From positions 1 through 64,000 of the forward strand of contig NZ_JAPYRE010000005.1 in assembly GCF_029936995.1 (NCBI RefSeq): a stretch of 64,000 nucleotides of DNA. The letters run 5' to 3'. Of this stretch, positions 1 to 8,062 are shown in pieces. The translations under genes were made by a program, and so were the position numbers. The notes under the pieces were generated by a model. That model had not been told where the DNA came from, ran no database searches, and saw only the letters and a list, made by a program, of their open reading frames with translations. Source of the stretch: Henriciella sp. Its GTDB lineage: Bacteria; Pseudomonadota; Alphaproteobacteria; Caulobacterales; Hyphomonadaceae. How positions within the stretch are numbered: the first letter of the stretch is position 1; each line of letters begins with the position of its first letter.

Positions 1-36
1 GACCAGTCCTTTCGCCTTGAGCGATGCAATATCCAT
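1..36 (-). CDS. possible 5' end of a gene running off the window
   Basis: An open minus-strand frame beginning with ATG at 36 (MDIASLKAKGLV) continues off the left edge. The same frame is open upstream to about 150, with another ATG at 78, so the true start is unclear and no good ribosome-binding site is visible. Too little is present to name a family. A GTTC-N7-GTTC direct repeat lies 4 bases upstream of the ATG at 36. Confidence 0.2.
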   Translation of the reverse strand, partial: MDIASLKAKGLV

Positions 37-39
37 AAT

Positions 40-54
40 GTTCTTATTTTGTTC
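40..54. promoter_or_regulatory. possible LexA-type box (GTTC-N7-GTTC)
   Basis: GTTC at 40-43 and GTTC at 51-54 are separated by seven T/A-rich bases. GTTC-N7-GTTC is the known alphaproteobacterial SOS box. An eight-base match is expected about once or twice by chance in a window of this size, so only the AT-rich, start-proximal position supports it. Confidence 0.2.
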
Positions 55-363
55 TTGTGCCCGAGAGTCAAGAGGCATGCTTTGATGACAGATACAGATT
101 CCGCGCTCGGGAAGGACTTCGACTTTCCGAAGCGAGAGCGGGGAAGTGCACATACGTCACCCGCGCAAGCTGGACGATCTCAGCTGACGTTTTTGGTAAA
201 GCGAAATGGATTTTGGGCCATGAGGAACGCTAGCGAACCTGACATACCCGCTCAATCGTTAGGTTCCGCTGACAATGCCCTCCTGAGGATACAGCAGGAG
301 ATTCCATGGGCGTTTGAGCCATTGGTGACCATCAAAACGGCAGTGTGGGAACAAACAAAGTCC
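55..363. other. no supported gene
   Basis: I see no convincing gene here. A long plus-strand frame across 49-855 is mostly antisense to the secreted protein at 364-870 and has no family resemblance. No repeat, RNA or terminator was recognised. Confidence 0.5.
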
Positions 364-870
364 TTATTCGACCGGCCCGAGCGTGACGTCAAAACGCCCG
401 CTTACTTCAACCGGGTTACTCAGGTCGACATCTCGCCCGTAGTTTTTGCTCGTCCCCATCTGGGTGGTGAAAGTTCCAGCGATCTTGAGCTCATCTCCAT
501 CCACGGACTTGCTCTCCAAGACCAGGTCGATTCCGCCTTCATCTTCATCTGTGCCAGCGTACAGTTTTTGCCGATCGCCGTCGACAAGTCGGGTCAATGT
601 GATTTCACCCGAGTTCAGGTTGCTCCCCATGGTTTCGAACCCAAGCGTAAATGTTTGGAATTTTGCCTTGGTTTGTTTGTCACCCGGCCGGGCGAAAATG
701 TTGACGCTTGTGTAGCTTTCGGACCCCGACCAGTCGCTTTGGCTCTTCCAAAGTGGAAAGGCATAGGTCGTTTCATCGATCTCCAGGGTGACCTCTCCAG
801 CTTCTTCGGCCGATGCAGTCACGATTGTCGACGCGGCCATCAAAGCGACGGCTAAGTATCGGATTTTCAT
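364..870 (-). CDS. hypothetical secreted protein
   Basis: A 168-residue protein that I cannot assign to a family. It starts with a typical Sec signal peptide (basic MKIR, hydrophobic core, cleavage near TASA-EE at about residue 22), so it should be exported. The mature part is acidic, rich in Thr, Ser, Asp and Gly, and alternates polar and hydrophobic residues, as in a small beta-sandwich; there are no cysteines and no catalytic motif. An AAGGAA ribosome-binding site precedes the ATG. It stands alone, pointing off the left side of the window. Function unknown. Confidence 0.6.
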   Translation of the reverse strand: MKIRYLAVALMAASTIVTASAEEAGEVTLEIDETTYAFPLWKSQSDWSGSESYTSVNIFARPGDKQTKAKFQTFTLGFETMGSNLNSGEITLTRLVDGDRQKLYAGTDEDEGGIDLVLESKSVDGDELKIAGTFTTQMGTSKNYGRDVDLSNPVEVSGRFDVTLGPVE

Positions 871-1135
871 CTTGAATTCCTTCAGCTCAATCCATTGTCT
901 GTCGAATAGGTTAGCAGCCGCCGGGGCGGCTTGGACATAGGCCGGTTGCCCTAATAATATTGCTCAGGATGCATGTCCGTCCTCCAGAGCCACTATATTG
1001 CGGTGACGCTCGCATGCATGTTCCGACCAGAAGACGACCTGTTCTGAACGCCTGGACGGGTGAGGGCCAAATACGAACGCGCCGATCTGCTGCCCGTACA
1101 CCACACGTATGCAGGCGGCCGACCCAGCGCCTGCG

Positions 1136-1294
1136 CTACCGGCATTCGCGCTCCAAGTCTTCGACATCGACGCGCATCGCCTTGGCAATCCGGTCTAGGG
1201 CGAGCGCCAACGGATTGCGAGCCCCGCCCTCAACACCGCCAAGATAGGTCTGATGGATATGCGCGCGGTTCCTCTGATAATTCTTTAGTCCCTT
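1136..1294 (-). pseudogene. remnant of an XRE-family DNA-binding regulator (C-terminal half of the HTH)
   Basis: In one minus-strand frame the translation contains HIHQTYLGGVEGGARNP, followed by LDRIAKAMRVDVEDLE and a stop at 1136-1138. This matches the recognition-helix half and final helices of XRE/Cro helix-turn-helix domains (pattern: Ser/His-Gln-Thr-Tyr-Leu, acidic, Gly-x-x-Arg-Asn-Pro, then Leu-x-x-Ile-Ala-x-Ala-Leu). The first two helices and a start codon are missing: a stop lies at 1295-1297, about a dozen codons upstream of the homology. I interpret it as a decayed gene fragment; its 5' part overlaps the end of the 100-residue frame at 1285-1587. Confidence 0.55.
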
Positions 1295-1587
1295 TCACTT
1301 TCGCGGTAAAAAAGAGTTTCCGTGCAAAGCGAATGGAACAGGGAGCGATCACTCAAAACCCCATGTAGCCTGGAATCATGGATTTCCTCGAGTACAGCTT
1401 TAACCCGATATGAGTTTTCGATAGCCGAGATATTAAGGCTTACAACAACAGAGCAGCAATCTGAGAGTTGGTCGACAAGCCGTCTGGCTGTCGTCCAGTC
1501 ATGGGTTTGAAACTCCACCAGCTTTCGCCGCTTAAGTCCAGGGAGTTCGAAATCAGTCTGATCCAAATCTGAACGTGTTTGCCGCAT
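1285..1587 (-). CDS. small hypothetical protein, 100 aa
   Basis: A 100-residue frame of unknown function. The ATG at 1587 (a GTG lies one codon upstream) is preceded by AGGAGC at a normal distance, which argues for translation. Residues about 25-75 alternate hydrophobic and charged stretches (VEFQTHDWTTARRL, then SVVVSLNIS) in a pattern like small alpha/beta folds. The final residues overlap the upstream edge of the XRE remnant in another frame, so it could itself be the product of a rearrangement. It lies downstream of the luxR-type gene on the same strand, about 220 bases away. Confidence 0.4.
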   Translation of the reverse strand: MRQTRSDLDQTDFELPGLKRRKLVEFQTHDWTTARRLVDQLSDCCSVVVSLNISAIENSYRVKAVLEEIHDSRLHGVLSDRSLFHSLCTETLFYRESERD

Positions 1588-1718
1588 CACGAAAAGCTCC
1601 TGTTCTGGAGCCGATCCTTGATCGCATGGCTTGCGGGTAAGCGGCCGGTCAACGGCAACCGCTTTAGCTGTATTTATAATGCGCCCGCAAGCTGGGTCTC
1701 AAATCGGCGCCTCAATTA

Positions 1719-1732
1719 GTTGCATTTGCAAC
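1719..1732. promoter_or_regulatory. inverted repeat GTTGCA-TT-TGCAAC
   Basis: A perfect 6-base dyad with a 2-base spacer between the luxR-type gene and the 100-residue frame, about 130 bases upstream of the latter. It could be an operator, but nothing identifies the protein that would bind. Confidence 0.25.
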
Positions 1733-1804
1733 CACATGCCCGGACTTTCGTCAAGTGTAAAATCGGAGCCCATGATTTTGGAGAGTTTTTCTCCGGAATT
1801 CGCC

Positions 1805-2596
1805 TCAGATAGAACCTATGCTTCGCAAAAACCTCTCGAACAGATGAGCTTGCGAATGGATACCGAGCTTGGCGTAAATGTGACGCTTGTGGTTCGTGAC
1901 CGTGCCTACCTCGATCGATAGCCTGTACGCGATCGACTTGGTTGCATGCCCCCGCAGCAGGAGCTCGACAACCTGGCATTCGCGGTCGGTCAGGTTGCCC
2001 ATCGCTTCAATCCGCGTGCGCAGATCAATCGGCACGCGGGTCCTGCCGTCGTCACGTTGCATCCTGTCGAGCCGTCTTATCCTGTGGCGAACGAACAGGT
2101 CGATGATCGGCCAAAAGCTCCTGAGAAGCCCGAATTCCTGATCGGAAAAGGCTGGCGACTTCATCTCGCGTTCTACAAATACGTGAACGACCCTTGCGTG
2201 GCTTATCGGTACGATGAAGCGAACTTCGTCGCGAACATCCGTATGAATGTAGTGGTAGCGGTAGAACTCGCTCTCAAAGAAGTCATCAGGCATGATATCC
2301 TGAAGCCGGAGTACTCCCGATATTGATTTCTGGGCTTCGATGACAAATGGATCAAGCAGGAACAGACCATCAGTGAAGTCCTGCATTTGCTCCCGCAGTC
2401 TTTTTTCTTGGAGGTTTGAGCCAAGCAGTTCAGGCGGCGTTGTGCCATCGAAGGCGTAGACGATCAGGTTGTCGAATGGGCAGAGCCTGCCAAGCTCGGT
2501 CTGAAGGCTCTTGTAGTCCTGTTCATTCTCTGCAGAAGAGATCAGCCGGGCAATCGACTCCATCGATTGACCAAAGGATTGGATGTCAACGCTCAA
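1805..2596 (-). CDS. LuxR-family transcriptional regulator
   Basis: A 263-residue regulator with a C-terminal LuxR/FixJ helix-turn-helix at about residues 199-258 (LTDRECQVVELLLRGHATKSIA, then VTNHKRHIYAKLGI). The first 190 residues are a soluble sensing domain with DGLFLLDPF and a late FSDQEFGLLRSFWPII segment, a pattern I associate with LuxR-type regulators next to catabolic genes; I do not see the full set of conserved autoinducer-domain residues. It is divergent from the TonB receptor gene across about 140 bases containing a perfect dyad. By position it is the likely regulator of the peptide-utilisation genes to its right, with the imported peptide or a product as plausible signal (inference). 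Confidence 0.85.
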   Translation of the reverse strand: MSVDIQSFGQSMESIARLISSAENEQDYKSLQTELGRLCPFDNLIVYAFDGTTPPELLGSNLQEKRLREQMQDFTDGLFLLDPFVIEAQKSISGVLRLQDIMPDDFFESEFYRYHYIHTDVRDEVRFIVPISHARVVHVFVEREMKSPAFSDQEFGLLRSFWPIIDLFVRHRIRRLDRMQRDDGRTRVPIDLRTRIEAMGNLTDRECQVVELLLRGHATKSIAYRLSIEVGTVTNHKRHIYAKLGIHSQAHLFERFLRSIGSI

Positions 2597-2648
2597 GGTG
2601 AAGTCTCGATGTGTCCATGGAATGCCCTCCGTGTGCTCAAACCCGGCC

Positions 2649-2664
2649 TGTCATGTTTATGACA
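2649..2664. promoter_or_regulatory. candidate operator, TGTCAT-GTTT-ATGACA
   Basis: A perfect inverted repeat (6-base arms, 4-base spacer) in the divergent intergenic region between the LuxR-type regulator and the TonB receptor. Its size and symmetry fit a lux-box-like site. The right half TTATGACAT (2657-2665) recurs on the opposite strand at 11585-11593, in the divergent region between the two serine hydrolases of the same cluster. Confidence 0.45.
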
Positions 2665-2734
2665 TATGCAAGCCCGGTCTGATGTCTTTTCCTCGCTAGA
2701 CAAGCAGCAGGTGATCCATAGCGGGGTAAGACGC

Positions 2735-4906
2735 ATGAAAAACGAAGCGATGAAAGCTAGTCAAGTTAGGTTGCGCGCTTTGTTGCTGGCAACGGTAGCA
2801 TTGAGCGGGCAGCATGCACTGGCCCAGGAAGCAACGGAGCCTCCCTCCGAGCCGGAACGTGCAGAGGCAAACAAGCTGGACACCATTTTTGTCACTGCTC
2901 GCCGGCGAGCTGAGCAGGTCAGTGAAGTGCCGACGAGTCTGGACGTGTTCTCCGGGGACTCGCTTGAGGAGCTCGGTGTCACCTCGCTTGAGACACTTCA
3001 ATATCAAACTCCGGGCCTCAACATCGCGGTCGGCGGAGAAAGTACGCGGGTCTCACTGCGGGGTGTCGGAACCAATATCGCTTCCGGAGCCCCTTCTGTC
3101 GCTGTGCATATTGATGGCGTTTATATTCCCAACACACAGTTCGCGCTAACCGAATTGTTCGATCTTGCACGTGTAGAGGTCCTGAAAGGGCCACAGGGGA
3201 CCCTGTACGGCCGCAACGCTACTGGCGGTGTCATCAACCTGGTCACAGAAGAACCGGGGTCTGAGTTCAGCGCTGACGGCTGGCTCGGATATGGAAGCTT
3301 CGACCTCGTAACCGCGCAGGCGGGTGCTTCAATCCCGCTTGGAGACCGCGGTGGAATTCGGGTCAGTGGCGCGTTCGCCGATGATGAGGGCTATACTGAG
3401 AACCTCAATCCGGCGGGCGGTGAAATTGACAGCCGTGGCTATGCCGGCGCACGCCTGAGAGGCCAGTACGACCTGTCAGAGTCCCTGAGTGCGGACTTCA
3501 CGGTCCAGTATTCGGAGGACGATGGAACACTCGGTTACGGTGGCTCCAACAATCCTGCGTCGCCCGTATTCGCCAGTGTGCCGGAGGCTCAGCGCAGATC
3601 ACCGGGCGAAATCAACGTCGACACGGCACCTGACTCATACAAGGAGGGTTTGCTGCTCTCGGGAACGCTGACCTGGGATGTTGGCAATATGACCCTGAAG
3701 TCGATTACCGGATATGGCGAGTACGAGTTCAACAAGCGTGAAGATGTCGACGGTTCAGGTGGCTTCATTGCTTTTGCCACAACGGATTTTCAGACCGAGT
3801 TTTTTTCGCAGGAGCTCCAGATCCTCGGCGAAGAGCCGGGTGGCCTGAGCTGGACGGCCGGTCTGTATTATGCAAGCGAAAGCAATCGTGGCCGGGGCAT
3901 TGAAACCGATGCGGATTTCCCTGACCCGACACCCTTTATTTTTACGGATGTCTCGCAAAGCATCGACAGTGAAACTGTCGCTGCATTCGGCGAATTGACA
4001 GTGCCCCTGACGTCAAAACTCTCCGCAACAGTTGGCGGACGCTACACATCTGCCGAGCAAACCGGCAATGGTGTCTTCGCCGCTCCCCTTTTTCTGCCAG
4101 AGCCTATTCCCACCAGCGCTTCGACCGATGACGAAGGTTTCGCTCCCAAGCTGCTCCTGGAGTATCGCCCATATGATGGCGGACATCTCTATGCGAGCGT
4201 GACAAGAGGTTTCAAGAGCGGTGGTGTGAACATTGGTTTCGAGGGTGACACCTTCGATCCGGAGAAAATCTGGGCCTATGAAATCGGTTCGAAGAACCGG
4301 CTGGCCAATGGCCGGGTCGAACTCGACCTCGCCGGGTTCTATTACGACTATACCGACCTCCAGCTCAGGACAGCGCTCTTCACCGATAATGGCATCGATA
4401 TTCGCGTCACCAACGCGACAAAGGCCAAGATTGCAGGGGTTGAGCTATCGTCACTATTCCAGGTCACGCCTGACCTGTCCGTTGACCTGAGCGGGGCATA
4501 CATCGACTCGGAGCTTGAGAATTTCATCTCTCCGGTCACGCTGACGGAGCTCCAGGGGCAACCTACGCCGTTGACGCCGGAAGTCAGCTATACCCTTGGC
4601 GCGCAGTACGAAACCCAGGCTTTTGGCCAAGGTACACTCACAGCGCGGGTAGAGGCGAACCATCAGTCATCCATAACCTTCCCCCAGTTCACGGATCTGC
4701 AACGGGAACGACGGGATGCAATCACACTCGTCAATGCGAATCTGCGATATGACTTTCCCGGCGAGCAGTACTACCTCGCCCTGATCGGCAGGAATCTCAC
4801 GGACGAGCAGTACCTGACACAACGCTTCTTCTACGAGGGCTTTGCCGACACGGAATACTATGCCGCGCCTCGCACGATCGAGGCCCGTATCGGCTTCCGG
4901 TTCTAA
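2735..4906 (+). CDS. TonB-dependent outer-membrane receptor
   Basis: A 723-residue outer-membrane transporter. The signal peptide ends near ALAQ-E (about residue 31), followed by a TonB-box-like DTIFVTARR, a plug domain (LQYQTPGLN, VSLRGVG, PQGTLYGRNATGGVINL at about residues 90-180) and a long beta-barrel ending in aromatic FRF, as required for barrel assembly. I chose ATG 2735; ATG 2750 and a longer frame from 2666 are alternatives, but the signal peptide fits best here. It is the first gene of a plus-strand unit with an amidase, an epimerase and an MFS carrier; the next gene's AAGGAGGT overlaps its stop codon. The ligand is probably a peptide-derived compound rather than iron, judged only from the neighbours. 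Confidence 0.92.
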   Translation: MKNEAMKASQVRLRALLLATVALSGQHALAQEATEPPSEPERAEANKLDTIFVTARRRAEQVSEVPTSLDVFSGDSLEELGVTSLETLQYQTPGLNIAVGGESTRVSLRGVGTNIASGAPSVAVHIDGVYIPNTQFALTELFDLARVEVLKGPQGTLYGRNATGGVINLVTEEPGSEFSADGWLGYGSFDLVTAQAGASIPLGDRGGIRVSGAFADDEGYTENLNPAGGEIDSRGYAGARLRGQYDLSESLSADFTVQYSEDDGTLGYGGSNNPASPVFASVPEAQRRSPGEINVDTAPDSYKEGLLLSGTLTWDVGNMTLKSITGYGEYEFNKREDVDGSGGFIAFATTDFQTEFFSQELQILGEEPGGLSWTAGLYYASESNRGRGIETDADFPDPTPFIFTDVSQSIDSETVAAFGELTVPLTSKLSATVGGRYTSAEQTGNGVFAAPLFLPEPIPTSASTDDEGFAPKLLLEYRPYDGGHLYASVTRGFKSGGVNIGFEGDTFDPEKIWAYEIGSKNRLANGRVELDLAGFYYDYTDLQLRTALFTDNGIDIRVTNATKAKIAGVELSSLFQVTPDLSVDLSGAYIDSELENFISPVTLTELQGQPTPLTPEVSYTLGAQYETQAFGQGTLTARVEANHQSSITFPQFTDLQRERRDAITLVNANLRYDFPGEQYYLALIGRNLTDEQYLTQRFFYEGFADTEYYAAPRTIEARIGFRF

Positions 4907-4917
4907 GGAGGTCGATA

Positions 4918-5649
4918 ATGGTTTCAATTTCCGCCCGGCCATTCGACTGGCCCTATGACGACAATCTGGATCCGGCGACTACAGCCATTCTGGTGATTGA
5001 CATGCAGAAAGGGTTCTTCGCCTCCGATGGATATCTTGCAGGCAAGGGCTATGACACATCGCCAATGCAGACAGTCATCGGCACCGTTTCACGGCTGGTC
5101 AAAGGTGCGCGCGATACAGGGTGCAAGGTCATCTGGACCCGGCAAGGGTTTCGTGCTGACGCGGCTGATGCCTCACCATACGACAAATGGCGAGCGTCCC
5201 GTGCAGGTATTCAACTCGACGATGCTTCCCAGACTTCGCTCAGCCGGGGTACGCCGGGCCATCAGATACTTCCCGAGCTTGCCCCTCATCCATCAGACAT
5301 AATCGTCGACAAGACCGCAAACGGGGCATTTTACCAGACCGATCTGGAAATGATCCTGAGGTCGCAGTCCATCACCAATCTTATCTTTTGCGGTGTGACG
5401 ACGGATGTATGTGTTCACACAACTCTACGCGAAGCCGTCGACCGCAAGTATCAGTGCATGCTGGTTGAAGACGCATGCGCGAGTGGCGACCAATATGCGC
5501 ATGATGCGGGGGTGCACATGGTAACTGTAGAGGATGGAATATTCGGTGTGGTCGCGTCGACAGATGCCGTTCTGGATGGTTTTTCCAAACTTGGATCTTC
5601 GTCAGCGGACTACAGACGGTCAGGTGTCGTCGCAGGTCGTCGCTCATGA
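4918..5649 (+). CDS. isochorismatase-fold cysteine hydrolase (amidase)
   Basis: A 243-residue member of the isochorismatase-like hydrolases, which cleave amide or ureido bonds (N-carbamoylsarcosine amidase, ureidoacrylate hydrolase RutB, nicotinamidase). The triad is visible: Asp28 in ILVIDMQKGF, Lys132 in VDKTANGAF, and Cys165 in GVTTDVC, with the preceding Gly-Val-Thr-Thr of the cis-peptide loop. A strong AAGGAGGT precedes the ATG, and the stop overlaps the following epimerase start by 4 bases (ATGA), so the two are translationally coupled. The substrate is not predictable from sequence; in this setting it could release ammonia from a carbamoyl or amide group on an amino acid or dipeptide. 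Confidence 0.85.
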   Translation: MVSISARPFDWPYDDNLDPATTAILVIDMQKGFFASDGYLAGKGYDTSPMQTVIGTVSRLVKGARDTGCKVIWTRQGFRADAADASPYDKWRASRAGIQLDDASQTSLSRGTPGHQILPELAPHPSDIIVDKTANGAFYQTDLEMILRSQSITNLIFCGVTTDVCVHTTLREAVDRKYQCMLVEDACASGDQYAHDAGVHMVTVEDGIFGVVASTDAVLDGFSKLGSSSADYRRSGVVAGRRS

Positions 5650-6650
5650 CTCTTTCAGTTTACGCCACCATGGAGCGCTGGCCCCTCAAAGAGCCATTCT
5701 CAATTGCGCGATACACCTTCGTGGAGAGCCTTGTTGTAACAATCCGTGTGCGCGACTCCGAGGGCTATGAAGGCGTAGGCGAATGTGAACCCCATGAGTG
5801 GGATGAGCAGGCTAGCCTGGGAATGCTCAAATCTGCAGGTCTTGAGCCGGACAAATGGCTGGAGCCGCAATGGGCAACGCGCCGTATCGATCGGGAGCGA
5901 TTGATCCAGGAGTTGCCACGTTCGCCAATCCGTAATGCCATTGACTGTGCGCTCTGGGACCTGGCGTGCAAACGCGAAGGCAAAAGGGCCAGTCATTTCG
6001 CCGATACTGAATGGTCTCCGCTGACCGTCATCCCCACGATCGGAATCGACACCCCGGAAAAAATGGAAACGATCGCCAGATCCTTCGGGCCAGTCTCGAT
6101 GATCAAGGTCAAGCTCGGCGCGTCGGACGGGCTGGATGCAGACCGCATGGAAGCCGTCTCTCATGCCATGCCCGGTGTGCCCCTCCTAATAGACGTCAAT
6201 ACGGGTTGGTCGCCCGAAATGTTGACGTCGATGCTACCTGTTGCCCGCCGGTGCAATGTCCGCATCATCGAGCAACCCATGCTTCCTGAAATGGACGAAC
6301 ACATGCTGGCCCCGGTGAACGACATGCTGTATTGCGCCGATGAGAGTTGTCTGGATCGCGCGTCTCTTCCGCGAATCCAGCCCTACTTCCAGTACATCAA
6401 CATCAAACTCGACAAGACGGGGGGGCTTACCGAAGCCTCGGCGCTTCGGAAAGAAGCTGAACGTCTCGGTATGGGCGTGATGGTTGGCATGATGAGCGGC
6501 ACATCGCTCGCTGTCGCACCTGCCTCTCTCCTCGCGCAGGGGCTGGAGGTGGTGGACCTCGAGCTTGGCTTCCTCAAGCAGGATCGCGATCCGGCCATGA
6601 AAATTGATAGTGATCAGCTGCTTCCGCCCAAGTCCAGTCTCTGGGGATAG
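5646..6650 (+). CDS. dipeptide epimerase, enolase superfamily (copy 1)
   Basis: A 334-residue member of the muconate-lactonizing subgroup, closest in motifs to L-Ala-D/L-Glu and other dipeptide epimerases, which invert the second residue of a dipeptide. The N-terminal capping domain is followed by the barrel: Lys154-x-Lys156 (KVK) and Lys257 (KLDK) as the two opposed bases, Asp183, Glu209 and Asp232 (IDVN, IIEQP, ADES) as Mg2+ ligands. The motif that holds the dipeptide amino group is usually Asp-x-Asp; here it is Asp304-Leu-Glu306, a conservative change that may alter specificity. Its start overlaps the amidase stop. A second epimerase lies at 8063-9052. Confidence 0.88.
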   Translation: MTLSVYATMERWPLKEPFSIARYTFVESLVVTIRVRDSEGYEGVGECEPHEWDEQASLGMLKSAGLEPDKWLEPQWATRRIDRERLIQELPRSPIRNAIDCALWDLACKREGKRASHFADTEWSPLTVIPTIGIDTPEKMETIARSFGPVSMIKVKLGASDGLDADRMEAVSHAMPGVPLLIDVNTGWSPEMLTSMLPVARRCNVRIIEQPMLPEMDEHMLAPVNDMLYCADESCLDRASLPRIQPYFQYINIKLDKTGGLTEASALRKEAERLGMGVMVGMMSGTSLAVAPASLLAQGLEVVDLELGFLKQDRDPAMKIDSDQLLPPKSSLWG

Positions 6651-6651
6651 G

Positions 6652-8016
6652 ATGGTAATGGGACACGACAACGAGAACAGTAACCCAGAGATAGCACGGA
6701 CGAGCCTTCGATATGGCATATCAGTCCTGCTGGTGGTGGCGCTGGTCAGCATTACCTTGAACCTCGTCACATTGCCGTTTGCGCAGGTCGCCAACGAGAT
6801 CAGTGAGACGTATGCGATTGACGATGTGAAGTTCAGCCTCCTGATAGGGGTGTTTTTCGCGATCCCGATCACATTGATGAGCGTGGCGGGAGGCTGGCTA
6901 TCCGACCGCCTCTCCCGTCGGAACCTGCTGATGATTGCCATAGTTGCCTGGACGGTGGGCGGCATCTGGACTGCGCTGGCTCCCAGTTATGAACAGATGG
7001 CAGCCGCCAGGATGCTCGTGGCTGCTGCAGTGGGGATAAAGTTTCCGCTGACAATGACGTGGATCAATGACGCGTTTCCTGCTCACCAGAGAGCAAGGGC
7101 GATTGGCGCGCTCTTCGTCGTCCTGAACATCGGGCCAGCCACAAGCGCCGCGATTGCGGGAATGGTCCTGCAAGGCGCCGAAGAAAACGTTTTTTCGTGG
7201 CTGCCAATGGTTCCGGGCCTGGCTCCCTGGAGAACGGGCCTGCTTGTGCTCGCCTTGTTGGCTGTAGTGCCCCTTCCTTTTCTGGCTCTGCTGAAAGACG
7301 CACGACGCGGACAGGCCGAAGGGCCGGCAAACGGCAAAACGGCAGCTACGCGCTCCTACCCGATCTGGATCATCGGCGCTCTTGTGGTCAGTGCAGCATT
7401 GCTTGGGCTGGCAGACACCGCCACGCTTGGTTGGTTGCCGGCCGTGTTGAAGAGGCAGTATGATTACAGTGCCGAACAGGTTGGCTTCACTTTCGCACTC
7501 ATCGTCATGACTGCGGGTATAGCAGGCCCTCTGCTTGCGGGCTTCCTCGATGACCGTCTGCATAAACGGTATGGCCTCATCGCCAGTCTTGTAACTTGCG
7601 GTATTGCTTGTGCGCTATGCGCTCCGCTGATTGCGGCGTTTGCTCAGCCCAGCGCCTACATCCTGGTGGGCGCCCTACTGGTCAGCGGGGTTATTTCAGT
7701 AATGGCCATGACAGTGGCCTACGTCGCAATCCAGTCATTGCTGTCCGCCGATACCCGGGGGGCCGGGACTGGCCTTGCCCACGCGCTGGAAAACCTGTCG
7801 CGTGCGGCGGCCCCAACGATCGTGGCATCGGTCGCACTGCTGTATACTCAGGCCCCTGGCGATGGCCTCGGTATGGGCGTTGCCACTGTTTGCGTCGCAA
7901 TCTATCTGGTCAACTGTGTCCTCTATGCCGGGCTGACCCTTAACCTGGTCCGTCGCAAGCGCAGAACGGCAATGGCGGGGGCGCCAGAGCCAGCTGGAAG
8001 CTCAGGTATCCAGTAG
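6652..8016 (+). CDS. MFS transporter
   Basis: A major facilitator of about 454 residues with roughly 12 membrane helices and the motif-A loop GGWLSDRLSRRNLL between helices 2 and 3. Either ATG 6652 or ATG 6658 can be the start: GGGGA and AGGA lie just upstream, and the preceding epimerase stops at 6650. It is the last gene of the receptor-amidase-epimerase unit and most likely carries the peptide or amino-acid substrate across the inner membrane. MFS families transport very varied molecules, so the substrate rests on context alone. The gene ends 46 bases from the convergent epimerase copy 2. Confidence 0.88.
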   Translation: MVMGHDNENSNPEIARTSLRYGISVLLVVALVSITLNLVTLPFAQVANEISETYAIDDVKFSLLIGVFFAIPITLMSVAGGWLSDRLSRRNLLMIAIVAWTVGGIWTALAPSYEQMAAARMLVAAAVGIKFPLTMTWINDAFPAHQRARAIGALFVVLNIGPATSAAIAGMVLQGAEENVFSWLPMVPGLAPWRTGLLVLALLAVVPLPFLALLKDARRGQAEGPANGKTAATRSYPIWIIGALVVSAALLGLADTATLGWLPAVLKRQYDYSAEQVGFTFALIVMTAGIAGPLLAGFLDDRLHKRYGLIASLVTCGIACALCAPLIAAFAQPSAYILVGALLVSGVISVMAMTVAYVAIQSLLSADTRGAGTGLAHALENLSRAAAPTIVASVALLYTQAPGDGLGMGVATVCVAIYLVNCVLYAGLTLNLVRRKRRTAMAGAPEPAGSSGIQ

Positions 8017-8062
8017 TTGCCAAGTTCCGGTACCCCGCGATGGCTCCGGTACAGATAAGGCT

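Noticed and set aside
49-855. A 268-codon plus-strand frame at the left edge.
   Set aside because: Mostly antisense to the secreted protein at 364-870, which has a signal peptide and ribosome-binding site; the plus-strand product looks random.
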